Shown here piece after piece: positions 18,828 through 28,600 of a stretch of 64,000 nucleotides of DNA; the first letter of the stretch is position 1; each line of letters starts with the position of its first letter. The position numbers and the translations under genes were made by a program. The stretch comes from Bin34 sp963422415 (GTDB lineage Bacteria; Chloroflexota; Anaerolineae; Caldilineales; Caldilineaceae), in contig OY729430.1 in assembly GCA_963422415.1 (NCBI GenBank), forward strand, positions 2,294,001 to 2,358,000. Direction: 5' to 3'. Below the pieces are notes generated by a model, which was not told where the DNA came from, searched no databases, and saw nothing but the letters and a program-made list of their open reading frames with translations.

Positions 18828-19625
18828 TCAGAGAGCGGCACCGCTCTCCTGTCCCGCGGCCAACTGCCGGGCAAATTCCAGACTGGCCTTCAGCCACATG
18901 GAATGGCCAAAGATCTCCAAGGTAACGGTCCCGTCATAGTTGAAGTTGCGGAGTTGCTGAAATTCCTGGGCTACACGCAGCCCTCCCCGCTTGGGAGCGG
19001 CAAGGGGCAGGTGGTCGTCTCCAGCGCCATCGTTGTCACTGAGGTGGATGTGAACCAGTCGATCCCGGAGATCGAAGAGGTAGTCTCGGGTCAGGGACTT
19101 GGGGGTGTCGATATTGCCGTGTCCAATGTCATACAGCAGCTTCAAGTCCGGAATCCGATGCAGAATCTCGCGAAAGGGCTTCAGCTGATGCAAGTTGTAG
19201 GGGCTGTTTTCCATGGCCACCCGCACTCCCTTGGACTTGCCGTGCGCCACTAGCGGCCCCAGTTCCGCCACATACATTGCAACTCCGTCGGCAAAGGACA
19301 GGTAGGGGGGCCACATGCGGAAGTGCATGGTGCAGACCGTGGCCCCCAGAAAGGCGGCCACGTCCACGCTGCTGCGCAATTCGGCGTAGGCGGTGTCCCT
19401 CACCTTGGCGGAGGGATTCTCGATAGGCAGATAGGGCCCCGTGTGCCCTATCAGGTCCAGCCCCAGATCCCGTATGTACCGCCGTGTCTGGTCCCAATCC
19501 GAGCGGTGAGGACCGGCCTCGGGTTCTTCCACGGTCAGGTCAACGTAATCGAAGCCGAGCGACGCAATGTGCTCCAACTCGTCTCGCAAGGGTCGGGTGG
19601 GGTTGTTCATGGCGCCAAACTTCAT
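18828..19625 (-). CDS. Xylose-isomerase-like TIM-barrel protein
   Basis: A 265-residue protein of the AP-endonuclease-2/sugar isomerase superfamily. Barrel strands with their metal ligands can be followed: DLTVEEPE near 35, IGHTGPY, MHF, MENSPYN (Glu ligand), DIGHGN (Asp/His), HIHLSDNDG (His/Asp) and TLEIFG (Glu). This set of His, Asp and Glu residues normally binds two or three divalent metals. Members are sugar isomerases/epimerases, inosose dehydratases or endonuclease IV; this one cannot be assigned. It overlaps the stop of the upstream membrane-protein gene by 4 bp, the last gene of a GtrA/glycosyltransferase operon, so a role on sugars is plausible. Confidence 0.85.
   Translation of the reverse strand: MKFGAMNNPTRPLRDELEHIASLGFDYVDLTVEEPEAGPHRSDWDQTRRYIRDLGLDLIGHTGPYLPIENPSAKVRDTAYAELRSSVDVAAFLGATVCTMHFRMWPPYLSFADGVAMYVAELGPLVAHGKSKGVRVAMENSPYNLHQLKPFREILHRIPDLKLLYDIGHGNIDTPKSLTRDYLFDLRDRLVHIHLSDNDGAGDDHLPLAAPKRGGLRVAQEFQQLRNFNYDGTVTLEIFGHSMWLKASLEFARQLAAGQESGAAL
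18831..18848. terminator. Hairpin between convergent genes
   Basis: GAGAGCGG (18831-18838) and CCGCTCTC (18841-18848) form a perfect stem at the junction of the LCP gene and the convergent TIM-barrel gene. It lies inside the last codons of the TIM-barrel gene and lacks a U-tract, so function as a terminator is uncertain. Confidence 0.35.
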
Positions 19626-20308
19626 GGTCCGTAGCTCCTGTCAGAACGGGATTGCGCGTGTAGGAAGAAAGAAACTGTCAACACCAAGACAGACGCGGCG
19701 ATCACGAACAAGGGACCCGGTCCGGGCGCAAGTTCCTGGCGGTACAGATGGGCAAAATAGGGCAGGTATACAAAATGGCCCAGCGCGACCGCCGGGAAAC
19801 AGCCTGTAGCGACTACCGGTAGCCACCAGCGTCCCCTGCGCAGTAACCAAGGTCCAGTTAGAGGGGCAACCATGATCAGACCTGCGCACAGCAGAAAGCT
19901 CAGGGTCTGCACCCGATTGGGAGAGATCCACAGGTTGCTAGGGGACCAGTCCAGAGGCAGGATCTGGATTGCTGTATAACTGGAAACGAGTGTCAAGGCC
20001 AATCGTGAAATCCACTGGAAGCCTGCGGACCCATTGCGGAGTCGGCCGTGAGCCCATGCCAGTTGGCTCGTCAGTGTACTCGAGGCAACCAGCGGCAGAC
20101 TCCAGATGAAGGCCGCCCTATGCCATCCCGCAAAGTCTTCCGCGGGCAAGATTTTGATGTATGTGAGATAGTCCAGTCCCAGCACGGCCAAACCGGCCAC
20201 GGCGTGTTGAATCCAGACTGTGTGCATGCCCCAGAACCAGAGCAGGGAGCCTGCCAGCAAGGCCAAAAGAATATGCCATGGTTCTCTGGACCTGCCTTGA
20301 TCTTCCAT
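19622..20308 (-). CDS. Multi-pass membrane protein, unknown function
   Basis: A ~228-residue protein with about six hydrophobic segments, e.g. WHILLALLAGSLLWFWGMH near the N-terminus, LTLVSSYTAIQILPL in the middle and FVIAASVLVLTVSFFLH near the C-terminus. No family recognised. ATG 20308 has AAGGCGG five bases upstream and is preferred, although the frame is open to 20392, immediately after the glycosyltransferase stop. The 3' end overlaps the TIM-barrel start by 4 bp, so it is part of the operon. Possibly a partner of the polysaccharide genes around it; that is inference from position. Confidence 0.65.
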   Translation of the reverse strand: MEDQGRSREPWHILLALLAGSLLWFWGMHTVWIQHAVAGLAVLGLDYLTYIKILPAEDFAGWHRAAFIWSLPLVASSTLTSQLAWAHGRLRNGSAGFQWISRLALTLVSSYTAIQILPLDWSPSNLWISPNRVQTLSFLLCAGLIMVAPLTGPWLLRRGRWWLPVVATGCFPAVALGHFVYLPYFAHLYRQELAPGPGPLFVIAASVLVLTVSFFLHAQSRSDRSYGP

Positions 20309-20395
20309 GTGCCGCCTTCGGATTCGAATGGATGGCGGGAGACCCGAAATGGCCCCTTCCGTCAGGGGAGGATGCCATGCACGGGAACCCATTCG

Positions 20396-21538
20396 CTAAT
20401 GGACGGAGGCCCATGCCTGCCGATAGGCATGCCAGAGCAGGCGGACACTGCGGTCCCACCCCATGCGGGTGGCATGCTGCAGACCTGCTGCCCGCATGGC
20501 CTTGCGCAGTTGGGCATTGGATAGAATGAGATTCAGACCCGCCGCGATCTCCTCTGTGCTCTGGGCATCTACATACAGGGCCCCGGCGCCTCCCGCCTCC
20601 GCCAGGCTGGAATTGCACCCCGTCAACACCGGGGCGCCACAGGCCATCGCTTCCAGGATCGGCAGGCCAAACCCCTCGTACAGGGAGGGATAGGCGAACA
20701 GGGCGGCGGCGCTGTACAAGGTGGCCAAGTCCTGATCCCGAACGAAGCCCGGGAAAAGAACACGATCCTCCATTCCCAATGCCAGCACTCTCGCGAACAA
20801 GTCCTGATATTTCCAGCCCCTTTTGCCCCCGATAACCAGAATCAGGTCGGGATGGTCATGGACAATGCAATGGAAGGCTTCGACCAGACGCACAAAGTTC
20901 TTGCGGGGCTGGAGGGTGGAAAGGGCGAGAATGTAGGGGGCATCCCCTATGCCGTAGCGACGACGAACTCGATCCAGCGAGTCCCGATCCTGAACCCTGC
21001 GAAAAACCTCTGGATCGACTCCCCCGGACACGACTGCAATGCGGTCGGTCGGCACCTGCCACATGTCCTGCAGGTCGCGCGCCGTGTTGTGGCTGTCTGC
21101 AACGAGGAAATCCGCACGCGCCACGCTGCGTGGGATCACCTTCTCCAAATAGTGGGTCAAGGAGGTCATCGCCGTGTCACGGAACTTGCAAAAGGCTAGA
21201 TCGTGGACCGTCAGGATTTGGCATGGCGCATCGGAAGGGGGCAGCACAAAGTCGGTGGCGTGAAAAATCTGGGGATTGCCGCCCGTAAACCATTCCACCT
21301 TGGGAAAGGGGCTGTCCGCTCTGTGCCACAGACGAGTCATGTCCCGTTCCCGCAAAGGGGTGTAGTGCAGCTCCATTCCCTGGACCGTGGCCGTCGCGTC
21401 CCCTTTGCGACCGCTGACAAACAGCGTTGGCTCCAGACCGGCCTCCTGCCAGGGAAAGTGCCGCACCAGTTCCTGGGTAATGCGGCCAATGCCGGCAGTC
21501 TGCCGGATGGCCGACGTGTAATCTACCAGGATTTGCAT
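20396..21538 (-). CDS. Glycosyltransferase family 4 (GT-B fold)
   Basis: A 380-residue GT4-type glycosyltransferase. The C-terminal nucleotide-sugar domain is clear: YILALSTLQPRKN (~195), LILVIGGKRGW, RVLFPGFVRDQDLATLYSAA, and the hallmark E-x7-E in YEGFGLPILEAMACGAPV (~285). The N-terminal acceptor domain starts MQILVDYTSAIRQTAGIGR. Such enzymes transfer a sugar from a nucleotide donor to lipid-linked or surface glycans at the inner face of the membrane. ATG 21538 directly follows the stop of gtrA (TGA-AATG), so coupling is likely; 18 upstream codons of the open frame overlap gtrA and are rejected. Confidence 0.9.
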   Translation of the reverse strand: MQILVDYTSAIRQTAGIGRITQELVRHFPWQEAGLEPTLFVSGRKGDATATVQGMELHYTPLRERDMTRLWHRADSPFPKVEWFTGGNPQIFHATDFVLPPSDAPCQILTVHDLAFCKFRDTAMTSLTHYLEKVIPRSVARADFLVADSHNTARDLQDMWQVPTDRIAVVSGGVDPEVFRRVQDRDSLDRVRRRYGIGDAPYILALSTLQPRKNFVRLVEAFHCIVHDHPDLILVIGGKRGWKYQDLFARVLALGMEDRVLFPGFVRDQDLATLYSAAALFAYPSLYEGFGLPILEAMACGAPVLTGCNSSLAEAGGAGALYVDAQSTEEIAAGLNLILSNAQLRKAMRAAGLQHATRMGWDRSVRLLWHAYRQAWASVH

Positions 21539-21539
21539 T

Positions 21540-21995
21540 TCAGGGTTGAGCCCGGAAAGTCCAGAGCCGGGTGGCGGTGTAATTCCAGGCAAGCACGATG
21601 GCGATGCTGGTCAACTTGCCCAGATTGGTGCTCAAGGGATCCATCAGGGCGATCGGCCCCATGAATTCCAGCACGACACGGACCCAGAGCGAAACGAGGG
21701 GTTGCAGCATCAAGTTGCTCAAACCCAGTCCGATCAAGCTGGTAATCGTAAATTTGGCCAGCTGGGACGAGACCTCGCTTTTCTCGTGATTGGCAAATGT
21801 CCAATAACGATGCAGAGTGTAGTTTTGCACTATCGCGACACTGATGCTAATGGTGTTGGACAGCAAGACAGGCTGTCCCAATGCGAACCGCAACAGGTTC
21901 AGCACACTCACGTCGGTGATGGTACCCAAGCCCCCTACGCCTGCAAAACGCAGAAACTGGAGGAATTCCTCCAGTTTGTCAATGGAAGCCGACAC
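21540..21995 (-). CDS. GtrA-family membrane protein
   Basis: A 151-residue protein with four hydrophobic segments and the GtrA pattern: FLRFAGVGGLGTITDVSVLNLL at the start, NTISISVAIVQNYTLHRYWTF in the middle and a second, similar WNYTATRLWTF at the C-terminus. GtrA proteins are thought to move undecaprenyl- or polyprenyl-linked sugars across the membrane in O-antigen, arabinogalactan or teichoic acid pathways. The start is GTG 21995 with AAGG nearby. It is the first gene of the operon that continues into the glycosyltransferase, which fits a flippase-plus-transferase pair. Confidence 0.88.
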   Translation of the reverse strand: MSASIDKLEEFLQFLRFAGVGGLGTITDVSVLNLLRFALGQPVLLSNTISISVAIVQNYTLHRYWTFANHEKSEVSSQLAKFTITSLIGLGLSNLMLQPLVSLWVRVVLEFMGPIALMDPLSTNLGKLTSIAIVLAWNYTATRLWTFRAQP

Positions 21996-22124
21996 GAGAT
22001 ACCTTAAGCGGCTGGAAGCGACGACACGGCTTGCCGACAGAGGACGCGGGAGGGACTGGGACTGGGATCAGAAATACCGTGCCCGAGGCGGGGAAAGGTT
22101 TCCGAGCGAACCGGGCTCATCAGG

Positions 22125-22212
22125 CGGAGAGGGAGGGATTTGAACCCTCGAGAGCTATTAACCCTACACGTTTTCGAGACGTGCGCACTCAACCAGACTA
22201 TGCGACCTCTCC
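22125..22212 (-). tRNA. tRNA-Ser (anticodon CGA)
   Basis: An 88-nt minus-strand tRNA with a 7-bp acceptor stem (GGAGAGG / CCTCTCC), discriminator G, anticodon stem CACGT/ACGTG around the loop CTCGAAA (anticodon CGA, reading UCG), a long variable arm as in class II tRNAs, and T-loop TTCAAAT. CCA is not encoded. It lies between prfB and the gtrA operon on the same strand. Confidence 0.95.
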
Positions 22213-22242
22213 GCGTTGCGGGGCGCATGGTCCCCTTGACCT

Positions 22243-23338
22243 TTATTGTAGACCAATCTGCTGCTTTAACCACTCTTCCATGAAGGAGTTCAGATCCCCA
22301 TCCAGCACATCCCCGGTTCTTCCCGTTTCCATGCCTGTCCGCAGATCCTTCACCAACTGATAGGGGTGCAAGACGTAACTGCGGATCTGGGTGCCAAAGT
22401 CCGCTTGCACATTGTCTCCCCGCAGGCGGGCTCGTTCGGCTTCGATTTTCTCCTCCTCAATGGTGTGCAATTTACCCCGCAGCACTTTCATGGCCTGCTC
22501 CTTGTTCTGCGTCAGACTGCGCTCATTCTGACAGGACACCACAAGTCCTGAAGGCCTATGGGTGATGCGGCAGGCGGTGTCGTTTTTCTGCATGTGCTGG
22601 CCGCCCGCCCCGCTGCTGCGAAACGTGTCGATTTGCAAGTCGGAACTCTTGATGTCGATGTCGATGTCCGTGTCCAGAGATGGCACCACTTCCACTTTCG
22701 CGAAACTGGTGTGACGGCGGTTGCCGGAATCGAAGGGACTGATGCGCACCAGGCGATGGGTGCCAGCCTCGGAACGCAGATAGCCATAGACGTAGTCTCC
22801 GCCAATCTCGACCGTGACGCTCTTGACTCCGGCCGCCTCGCCCTCGGTACGATCCATGATCTCTGCTTGGAAGCCTCTCCGTTCACTCCAGCGCAGGTAC
22901 ATGCGCAAGAGCATCTCGGCCCAATCCTGCGCTTCGGTACCGCCCGCGCCGGCATGAATGGAAATGATCCCGGCGCCGCTGTCGTACCGCTTGCCCAAAG
23001 TCAAATGGAATTCCTCCTGCTCCAAGGTGGCGTGAGCCTCCGCCAAGTCCTGTTCCAGTTGTTCCCGCGAGTCCGGATCATCCTCGAGCATCTCGCCCAG
23101 CTCCAAGATCTCCCGTACCTGGAATTGCAGATCATCCCATTTGCTCAAGGTCTTTTGTAGATAATCCAGCTCCTTGGAAGTGGATCGAGCCCGCTCCTGA
23201 TCCCCCCAGAAGCCTGGCTTCGCCACCACCTTTTCCAGTTCGTCGATGCGCTCTTGCTTGACAGGCAGGTCAAAGCCGCCCCCGTGTAACTTCAATTCGG
23301 TCCAGCAGTTTTCGGGCTTCTTCCGCTATTGCGGGCAT
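22243..23338 (-). CDS. prfB: Peptide chain release factor 2, +1 programmed frameshift
   Basis: RF2 recognises UGA and UAA and triggers peptidyl-tRNA hydrolysis. A short first frame starts at ATG 23338 (MPAIAEEARKLLDRIE...) with AAGGAG upstream and ends at TGA 23272-23270; the main frame continues +1 to 22243. The site reads GGGGG CGG CTT TGA C, the classical autoregulatory prfB site, so the joined product is about 364 residues, the normal RF2 length. The codon-recognition tripeptide is SPF (RISPFDSG) and the catalytic GGQ is in GAGGQHMQKND. Gene callers that ignore the shift would start at 23295. It follows ftsY after 21 bp. Confidence 0.95.
23270..23284 (-). promoter_or_regulatory. prfB programmed +1 frameshift site
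   Basis: Reading the minus strand: an internal Shine-Dalgarno-like GGGGG (23283-23279), CGG, then CTT (23275-23273) and TGA (23272-23270) followed by C. Spacing and the CTT-TGA-C slip site match the well-known prfB element, where low RF2 activity promotes slippage and so autoregulates RF2. Confidence 0.93.
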
Positions 23339-23359
23339 GAGATGTCACTCCTTGCGTAA

Positions 23360-24259
23360 TCAGTCAAACAGGGCCGCGGCAAACGCGTCGGCTTCAAAGC
23401 GGGCAATGTCGTCAATCCCTTCGCCCGTGCCGATAAACCGAATGGGCAATCCCAGGGTGTCTCGGATGCTGATGATGGATCCGCCCTTGCTGGAGCCGTC
23501 CAGCTTGGTCACCACAATGCCTGTCACTCCGGCCGTCTCCGTAAACTTCTCGGCCTGGATCAGGGCATTTTGCCCCGATGCCGCGTCCAGCACCAGCAGC
23601 ACCTCGTGAGGCGCCTGATGCACTAGCTTGCTGGCCACCGTCCGGATCTTTTGCAGTTCCCGCATCAAGTTGAATTTCGTGTGCAGACGGCCCGCAGTGT
23701 CCACCAGCAGCAAGTCGGCCCCGCGACTTTCCTGGCTGGCACGGATGGCATCGTACACGACAGCGCCGGGATCCGCGCCTTGGCCCTGAGAGATTACGTC
23801 GACGCCGGCTCTCTCACCCCAGACCTGGAGTTGCTCCACGGCGGCGGCTCGAAAGGTATCGGCGGCGGCCAGCACCACTGTGCGTCCCAGTTGGCGATAG
23901 TGCCGAGCCAACTTGCCAATAGTGGTGGTCTTGCCGGCGCCATTGACGCCCACGACAAAAGCCACAGTGAGCAGCCGCGCCTCCTCCATGGGGAAATCCG
24001 GGCGGGATTCGAGCCGCAAGGCCACTTGTTCCTTTAGGACCCGGTACGCCAAGTCCGGCGTCACGGCGCCGCGATATTGCAGATCAGAACGGGTATCCGC
24101 GATGAGGGCCTCCGCCGTGCCAAGGCCGACATCGCCCATGATCAGGCTGTCTTCCAATTCCTCCCAAGTGGAATCCGTAACGATGCTGGTCTGGAATACA
24201 TTCCGCACCTTCCTCCACCAGCTCTGACGAGGCGTTTTCAGGTGGGAGCGCAATGACAT
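23360..24259 (-). CDS. ftsY: Signal recognition particle receptor FtsY
   Basis: A 299-residue SRP-type GTPase, the membrane receptor that takes ribosome-nascent-chain complexes from Ffh. The N domain is residues 1-~95; the G domain shows G1 GVNGAGKTTT (~106), DTFRAAAVEQL, DTAGRLHTK (G3), TKLDGSSKGG (G4) and FIGTGEGIDD. The long acidic A domain of enterobacterial FtsY is absent, as in many other bacteria. Its distinct GVNGAGKTTT and lack of an M domain separate it from Ffh. It precedes prfB by 21 bp on the same strand and smc and thrC lie beyond it; ftsY beside smc is a common arrangement. Confidence 0.95.
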   Translation of the reverse strand: MSLRSHLKTPRQSWWRKVRNVFQTSIVTDSTWEELEDSLIMGDVGLGTAEALIADTRSDLQYRGAVTPDLAYRVLKEQVALRLESRPDFPMEEARLLTVAFVVGVNGAGKTTTIGKLARHYRQLGRTVVLAAADTFRAAAVEQLQVWGERAGVDVISQGQGADPGAVVYDAIRASQESRGADLLLVDTAGRLHTKFNLMRELQKIRTVASKLVHQAPHEVLLVLDAASGQNALIQAEKFTETAGVTGIVVTKLDGSSKGGSIISIRDTLGLPIRFIGTGEGIDDIARFEADAFAAALFD

Positions 24260-24494
24260 GGCGGCGGGAACAACAAATTGGAAAGGAGCACAATGGACCG
24301 CGAGATTCTAGCACGTGGCAACTCGACTCAAGGGGAATTGGAGAAGGCGCGTGTTCTGCCGTAACGTATATAATCCACTTTCTTGTTGGCATTGATCTGG
24401 TTCCCCTCATGGCCTCGCTGCAGTGTGTTTGGGCAGATGGCACCGGGCTAGCGTCCGGCTCCCCATTCCAAGAGGCGCGCAATTTGGTTTCACC

Positions 24495-25610
24495 TTGATA
24501 GTCCACTGCCCCACCAGCAAGTTTCGGACATCCGCCGAGTCCTTTCCCGTAACCTGTCCGCATACAGGGGCTCCGCTGGAATTCATGGATATTCCTCCTT
24601 TTGAGCCCGACTGTATCGACTCTTCATTGCCCGGCCTGTGGCGTTATCTGCCCTGGTTGCAGCCCTACAATCAAGCTGGTTCGTTCATCACGTTGGGGGA
24701 AGGCTGGACTCCACTTCTGCAGGGTGGTTGGGGCACGCGGAACGTGTTTTGGAAACTGGATTCCAACATGCCGACCGGCAGCTACAAGGACCGGGGCGTG
24801 AGTGTCATGGTCAACTGGTTTCGTCATTATGGGTTTCAGACCGTAATGGACGATTCCAGTGGCAATGCAGGGGCCAGTCTGGCCTGTTACGCGGCCCGGG
24901 CGGAACTGCATGCAAGGATATTCGTGCCGGTCGCCGCTCCGGAACCCAAGAAAAGCCAAATCGCCATTTACGGGGCCGAATTGGTGGAGGTGGAAGGACC
25001 CCGTTCCCTGGCCGCCGCCGCCGTCGTCGCTGCTCTAAGCCATGAAGTGGGGTATGCCTCTCATGCCTTGCATCCGGCCTTTCTGTTGGGGCAGATGTCG
25101 GTGGCATGGGAAATTTGGGAGCAGCTGGGGGGGCGTGCGCCGGCATGGCTGGCAGGACCGGCGGGCAACGGCGGCCTGATGCTGGGGGCATGGCGCGGAT
25201 TCGAGATGTTGGCGCATACGGGCCTGATTGCGAAACTGCCCCGTTTGCTCGTGGTGCAGGCGCAAGGCTTTGACCCTTTGCACAAGGCCTTTGAGGGAGA
25301 CTATCAAAGGGTCAAACCCATACCCAGCCCACCGACCCCTTCGGTGGCGGATGGCATATCCATAGTGGATCCGGCGCGCGGCCAAGGCTTGCTGACGGCG
25401 GTGTACCAGTCGATGGGCTTTGTCACCAGCGTCAACGACGACGACATTCTGTCGGCCCAGCGGGAGATGGCCAGCATGGGCTTTTTTGTGGAACCCACCA
25501 GCGCCGCGACCTGCGCGGCCCTCACCCGGCACATGGACGTTCTGGCTGAGGACGAGGACATTGTCGTCATCCTCAGCGGCACAGGGTTGAAGAACCCGCC
25601 CTTGGTCTAG
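24495..25610 (+). CDS. thrC: Threonine synthase
   Basis: A ~371-residue PLP enzyme of fold type II that turns O-phosphohomoserine into threonine. The PLP lysine lies in MPTGSYKDRG (~100), the pyridine-ring Asn is in SSGNAGASLA, the phosphate-binding glycine loop is GPAGNGGLM, and SGTGLKN closes the chain. A short Cys-containing N-terminus (HCPTSKF...TCPHTG) replaces the zinc-ribbon-like start seen in many homologues. I place the start at TTG 24495 on that basis; the frame is open to GTG 24423 and no strong ribosome-binding site settles it. A TATAAT at 24369-24374 is a possible -10. It is convergent with smc. Confidence 0.88.
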   Translation: MIVHCPTSKFRTSAESFPVTCPHTGAPLEFMDIPPFEPDCIDSSLPGLWRYLPWLQPYNQAGSFITLGEGWTPLLQGGWGTRNVFWKLDSNMPTGSYKDRGVSVMVNWFRHYGFQTVMDDSSGNAGASLACYAARAELHARIFVPVAAPEPKKSQIAIYGAELVEVEGPRSLAAAAVVAALSHEVGYASHALHPAFLLGQMSVAWEIWEQLGGRAPAWLAGPAGNGGLMLGAWRGFEMLAHTGLIAKLPRLLVVQAQGFDPLHKAFEGDYQRVKPIPSPPTPSVADGISIVDPARGQGLLTAVYQSMGFVTSVNDDDILSAQREMASMGFFVEPTSAATCAALTRHMDVLAEDEDIVVILSGTGLKNPPLV

Positions 25611-25639
25611 TCCCTAGGCGGATCCTCCGCTGCGGGTCG

Positions 25640-28600
25640 CTATGCGAATGGGGAATTGTGGAGCTCCATGCTCAGCAACTGGCTGATGCCTTCCGTGTTC
25701 TTGGTCACGCCAAAAATGGAGTCGACATATCCCAACATGTGTTGGTTGTGGGTGATCAATATGAACTGGGTGTGCTGGGTCAGCTCCCTGAGCGAAGAGC
25801 CGATGCGCCCTACATTGGACTCGTCAAGAGCTGCGTCTATCTCGTCCAGCACGCAGAAGGGAGGCCGATTGAACTTCAGTAGAGCATAGAGAAAGGCAAT
25901 GGCCGTCATAGCCCTTTCGCCACCGGACAGGGCGGCTATGGACTGGGGACGCTGGCCCTGCAGATGTACGTGCAGATCCATCCCCGGTTCCATCGTCCCT
26001 TCGTCCCGTTGCCATTCCAGCCATCCTTTCCCGCCGGGAAAGAATCGACCGAAATATTCCCCAAAGCTCTGGTTGATAGCGGCGAAAGCCCGTTGCGTAA
26101 TGGCATCCAGCTCCTGCTCCAGCTGGGCGATGACCTTCCTGAGGTCCGCTTCCGATGCCGCCAGATCCGTGGTTTGGGCCTCAAGCAGCTGATGTTGCCC
26201 TCGAGTCGCCTGAAAACTCCGGTAGAGATCAGGATCCACTTGACCACAGCGGTGAATCCCCCGCCGGATCCGGTCCAAATCCGCTTCGTCGCCCTGCAGA
26301 GGCGAACCGGAGGTTGGTACAGCCTGCAAGAATTCTCGGGCTTCGGATTCCGTCACGGGCCGATCCTCGAACAGCTCCATGTCCTGCAGAAGAGTGCGGT
26401 GCAGCCAGTTGCGCCGTTCGGTCATTTCGGCATGCTGCAGTTCCAGTTGATGGCGGCGTGTCTCGAATTTCTGGTACGCCTCCCGTTCCTGGACGAAGGC
26501 TTCGGTCTGGGCGGTGCGGGTCACATCCAGCTGCTGCTTGGCCTTGGCCAAGGGAGACAGTTTTGCGCGCCAGGCATGTACCTGCCGTTCCACCGTGGCA
26601 AGGTGGGTGGCGGTGGCTTTCCGTGTGTCCTGCAAATGGGTCCAGTCCGTGTCCCATGCCGTGGCCTCAGCTTGAAGTCGCTGCACGGAGATGGCCAGAT
26701 CACGGCATCTTTCCCGCTCCTGTGCCTCCAAGGCGCGCATGGCTTCCAATTCTCGGTTCTGCGCCTTTTTTCGCTCCTGCAATTCGGCCAAGGCCGTCGT
26801 TTGATCTTTCTGTCCCCACTGTTGCATGGCTTGGACCTGATTATCCCGAGAATGCCGTACCGCAGCGGTCTTGGGGCCTATGGGAGTCAGTGCCTCCCGT
26901 ATTGCGGAGAGTCTGGCTGTCCGTTGTCGGGCCGTCTCGCTTCGGGTCCCCAGCGCGGCCTTCAAATCGTCAATGGCATTGCCCAAGGCTTCCCGTCGGT
27001 CTTGGATCAATGTGGCCTCGTGCTGTTTTCTCTGAATTTCCAGCACGACTTCCTGCAACGCGGCCCGTACGGTCCTGACTTCGCGGTCCGCACGCGCCAG
27101 TTGCGCGATGGCATCTTGTATCCTGTCCCGGGCCTGCTCTTGGCTCCGCGACAGGTCCTGCAACTCTGAATCCAGCGTCCGCATTTCGTGCGCCACGTTC
27201 AACAGGCTGTCACGCTTGGCACCCGTACCTCTGACGCGCACCAGCCCCGGCTCTGTCAGAAGATCCCCTTGCCGTGTGACGATGAAGGAAAGCCGTCTGG
27301 CGGGATCCTTCGCTGAAAAACGGGAAATCGCTTCCTTGGCATCCTGGGCCAGAGCCGCTTGGGTCAGCAGATGGCCCACCAGCCCGCGAATCTCCGCGGC
27401 CCCTTGGACAGCTGGCAGGAGTGTTGCGTCAGCGAGTGGGGAGAAGGCCTTGGCGGGCACGGCCTCCAGCACGGCCAGTCGCAGGTCGGAAGCGGTTTTT
27501 GTCTTCTGGGCTTCCTGCCAAACCTGCGTGGCCTCGGCCCATGTGTGAAAAACATAGCTATATTGCCATTCGCCGAGACAGGCCGCGACCCCTGCCTGAC
27601 TTGCAGGCTCCACATGGAGCAACGTCCCCAATTGTCCCAGTGACCGCTCCATGCCCGGTACATGGGCAAAGGGCGCGGCGCTTTGTCTGGCCGTTTCCGC
27701 GCAATAGTCCCGTCGCGCCTGGCAACGGGATTGTTGCGCGTCTAGTTCGGACAGCGCCTGTCGCTGCGTCTGCAATGTCTTGCGAGTTGCAGCGACCGCA
27801 TTCTGCAACGAGGTCAGCTGGCTGTCCAACGTTCCTTTCCGGTGCGTACAATCTTTCCGTTCTGTCTGTACACGGACTAGGGATTTCTCGATCTGCAATG
27901 CCTCTGCCTTGGTACGGCGCAGTTCTTCGGCTTGTCTCTGCGCCGCTTCCTCGTCCTGCTGCTGCTGCCATAACAGCATGGACTGTTCACGCTGCAGGTC
28001 GCCTTGGGCTTCCTCCAGCACCTTGAGTTCCGCCTCGGTGCGCGCCAGAATTTGTTGCTGCTGCATCCGCGTCTGGCGCTGTTCCTCCACTTCCTGCCTC
28101 ACTTGGTGCAGCTTTTGTTGCAGCTGCCATGTCCTGTTCTCCAATTCCGCACGCACGCGACGATGTTGATTCAGGTTGGATTGGACGCTGGCCAGGGACT
28201 GCTCTTCGGACTCCTGTCTGCTTTGATTTTGGGCCTGAAGGCGTTCCAGACTGTGTTCTCGCTCGGCCAGCACCTGTGTCTCGCTCACCAGAGCCATGTA
28301 CTGCTCCTCTGCCTGGGACAGGCCCTTCTGCGCCGCGGCTACCTGTTCGTCCAGGGTGTGCGCCTGACCTTGTAATTGGGATGCAGACAGACGTTGCCTC
28401 TGGAAGGACATCTCGGAAATTTCCTGCTGACTCCGCATTTCCGCCAGCTCCCGGGCGGTTTGGACCAGCTCCGACTCCACGATCTGCAAGACGGGCGCAT
28501 AGAACCGGGCCACCGCAATGCGCAATTCCTCTACCAGCCGCTTGCGCCGTTCAAATTGGCGGGCCTGCCGTTCCAGATGTGAAAGCGACAGCTGCAGGTC

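Noticed and set aside
25964..27169. Open frame of 401 codons on the plus strand within smc
   Set aside because: Lies inside the coiled-coil and C-terminal coding region of smc; no recognisable domain.
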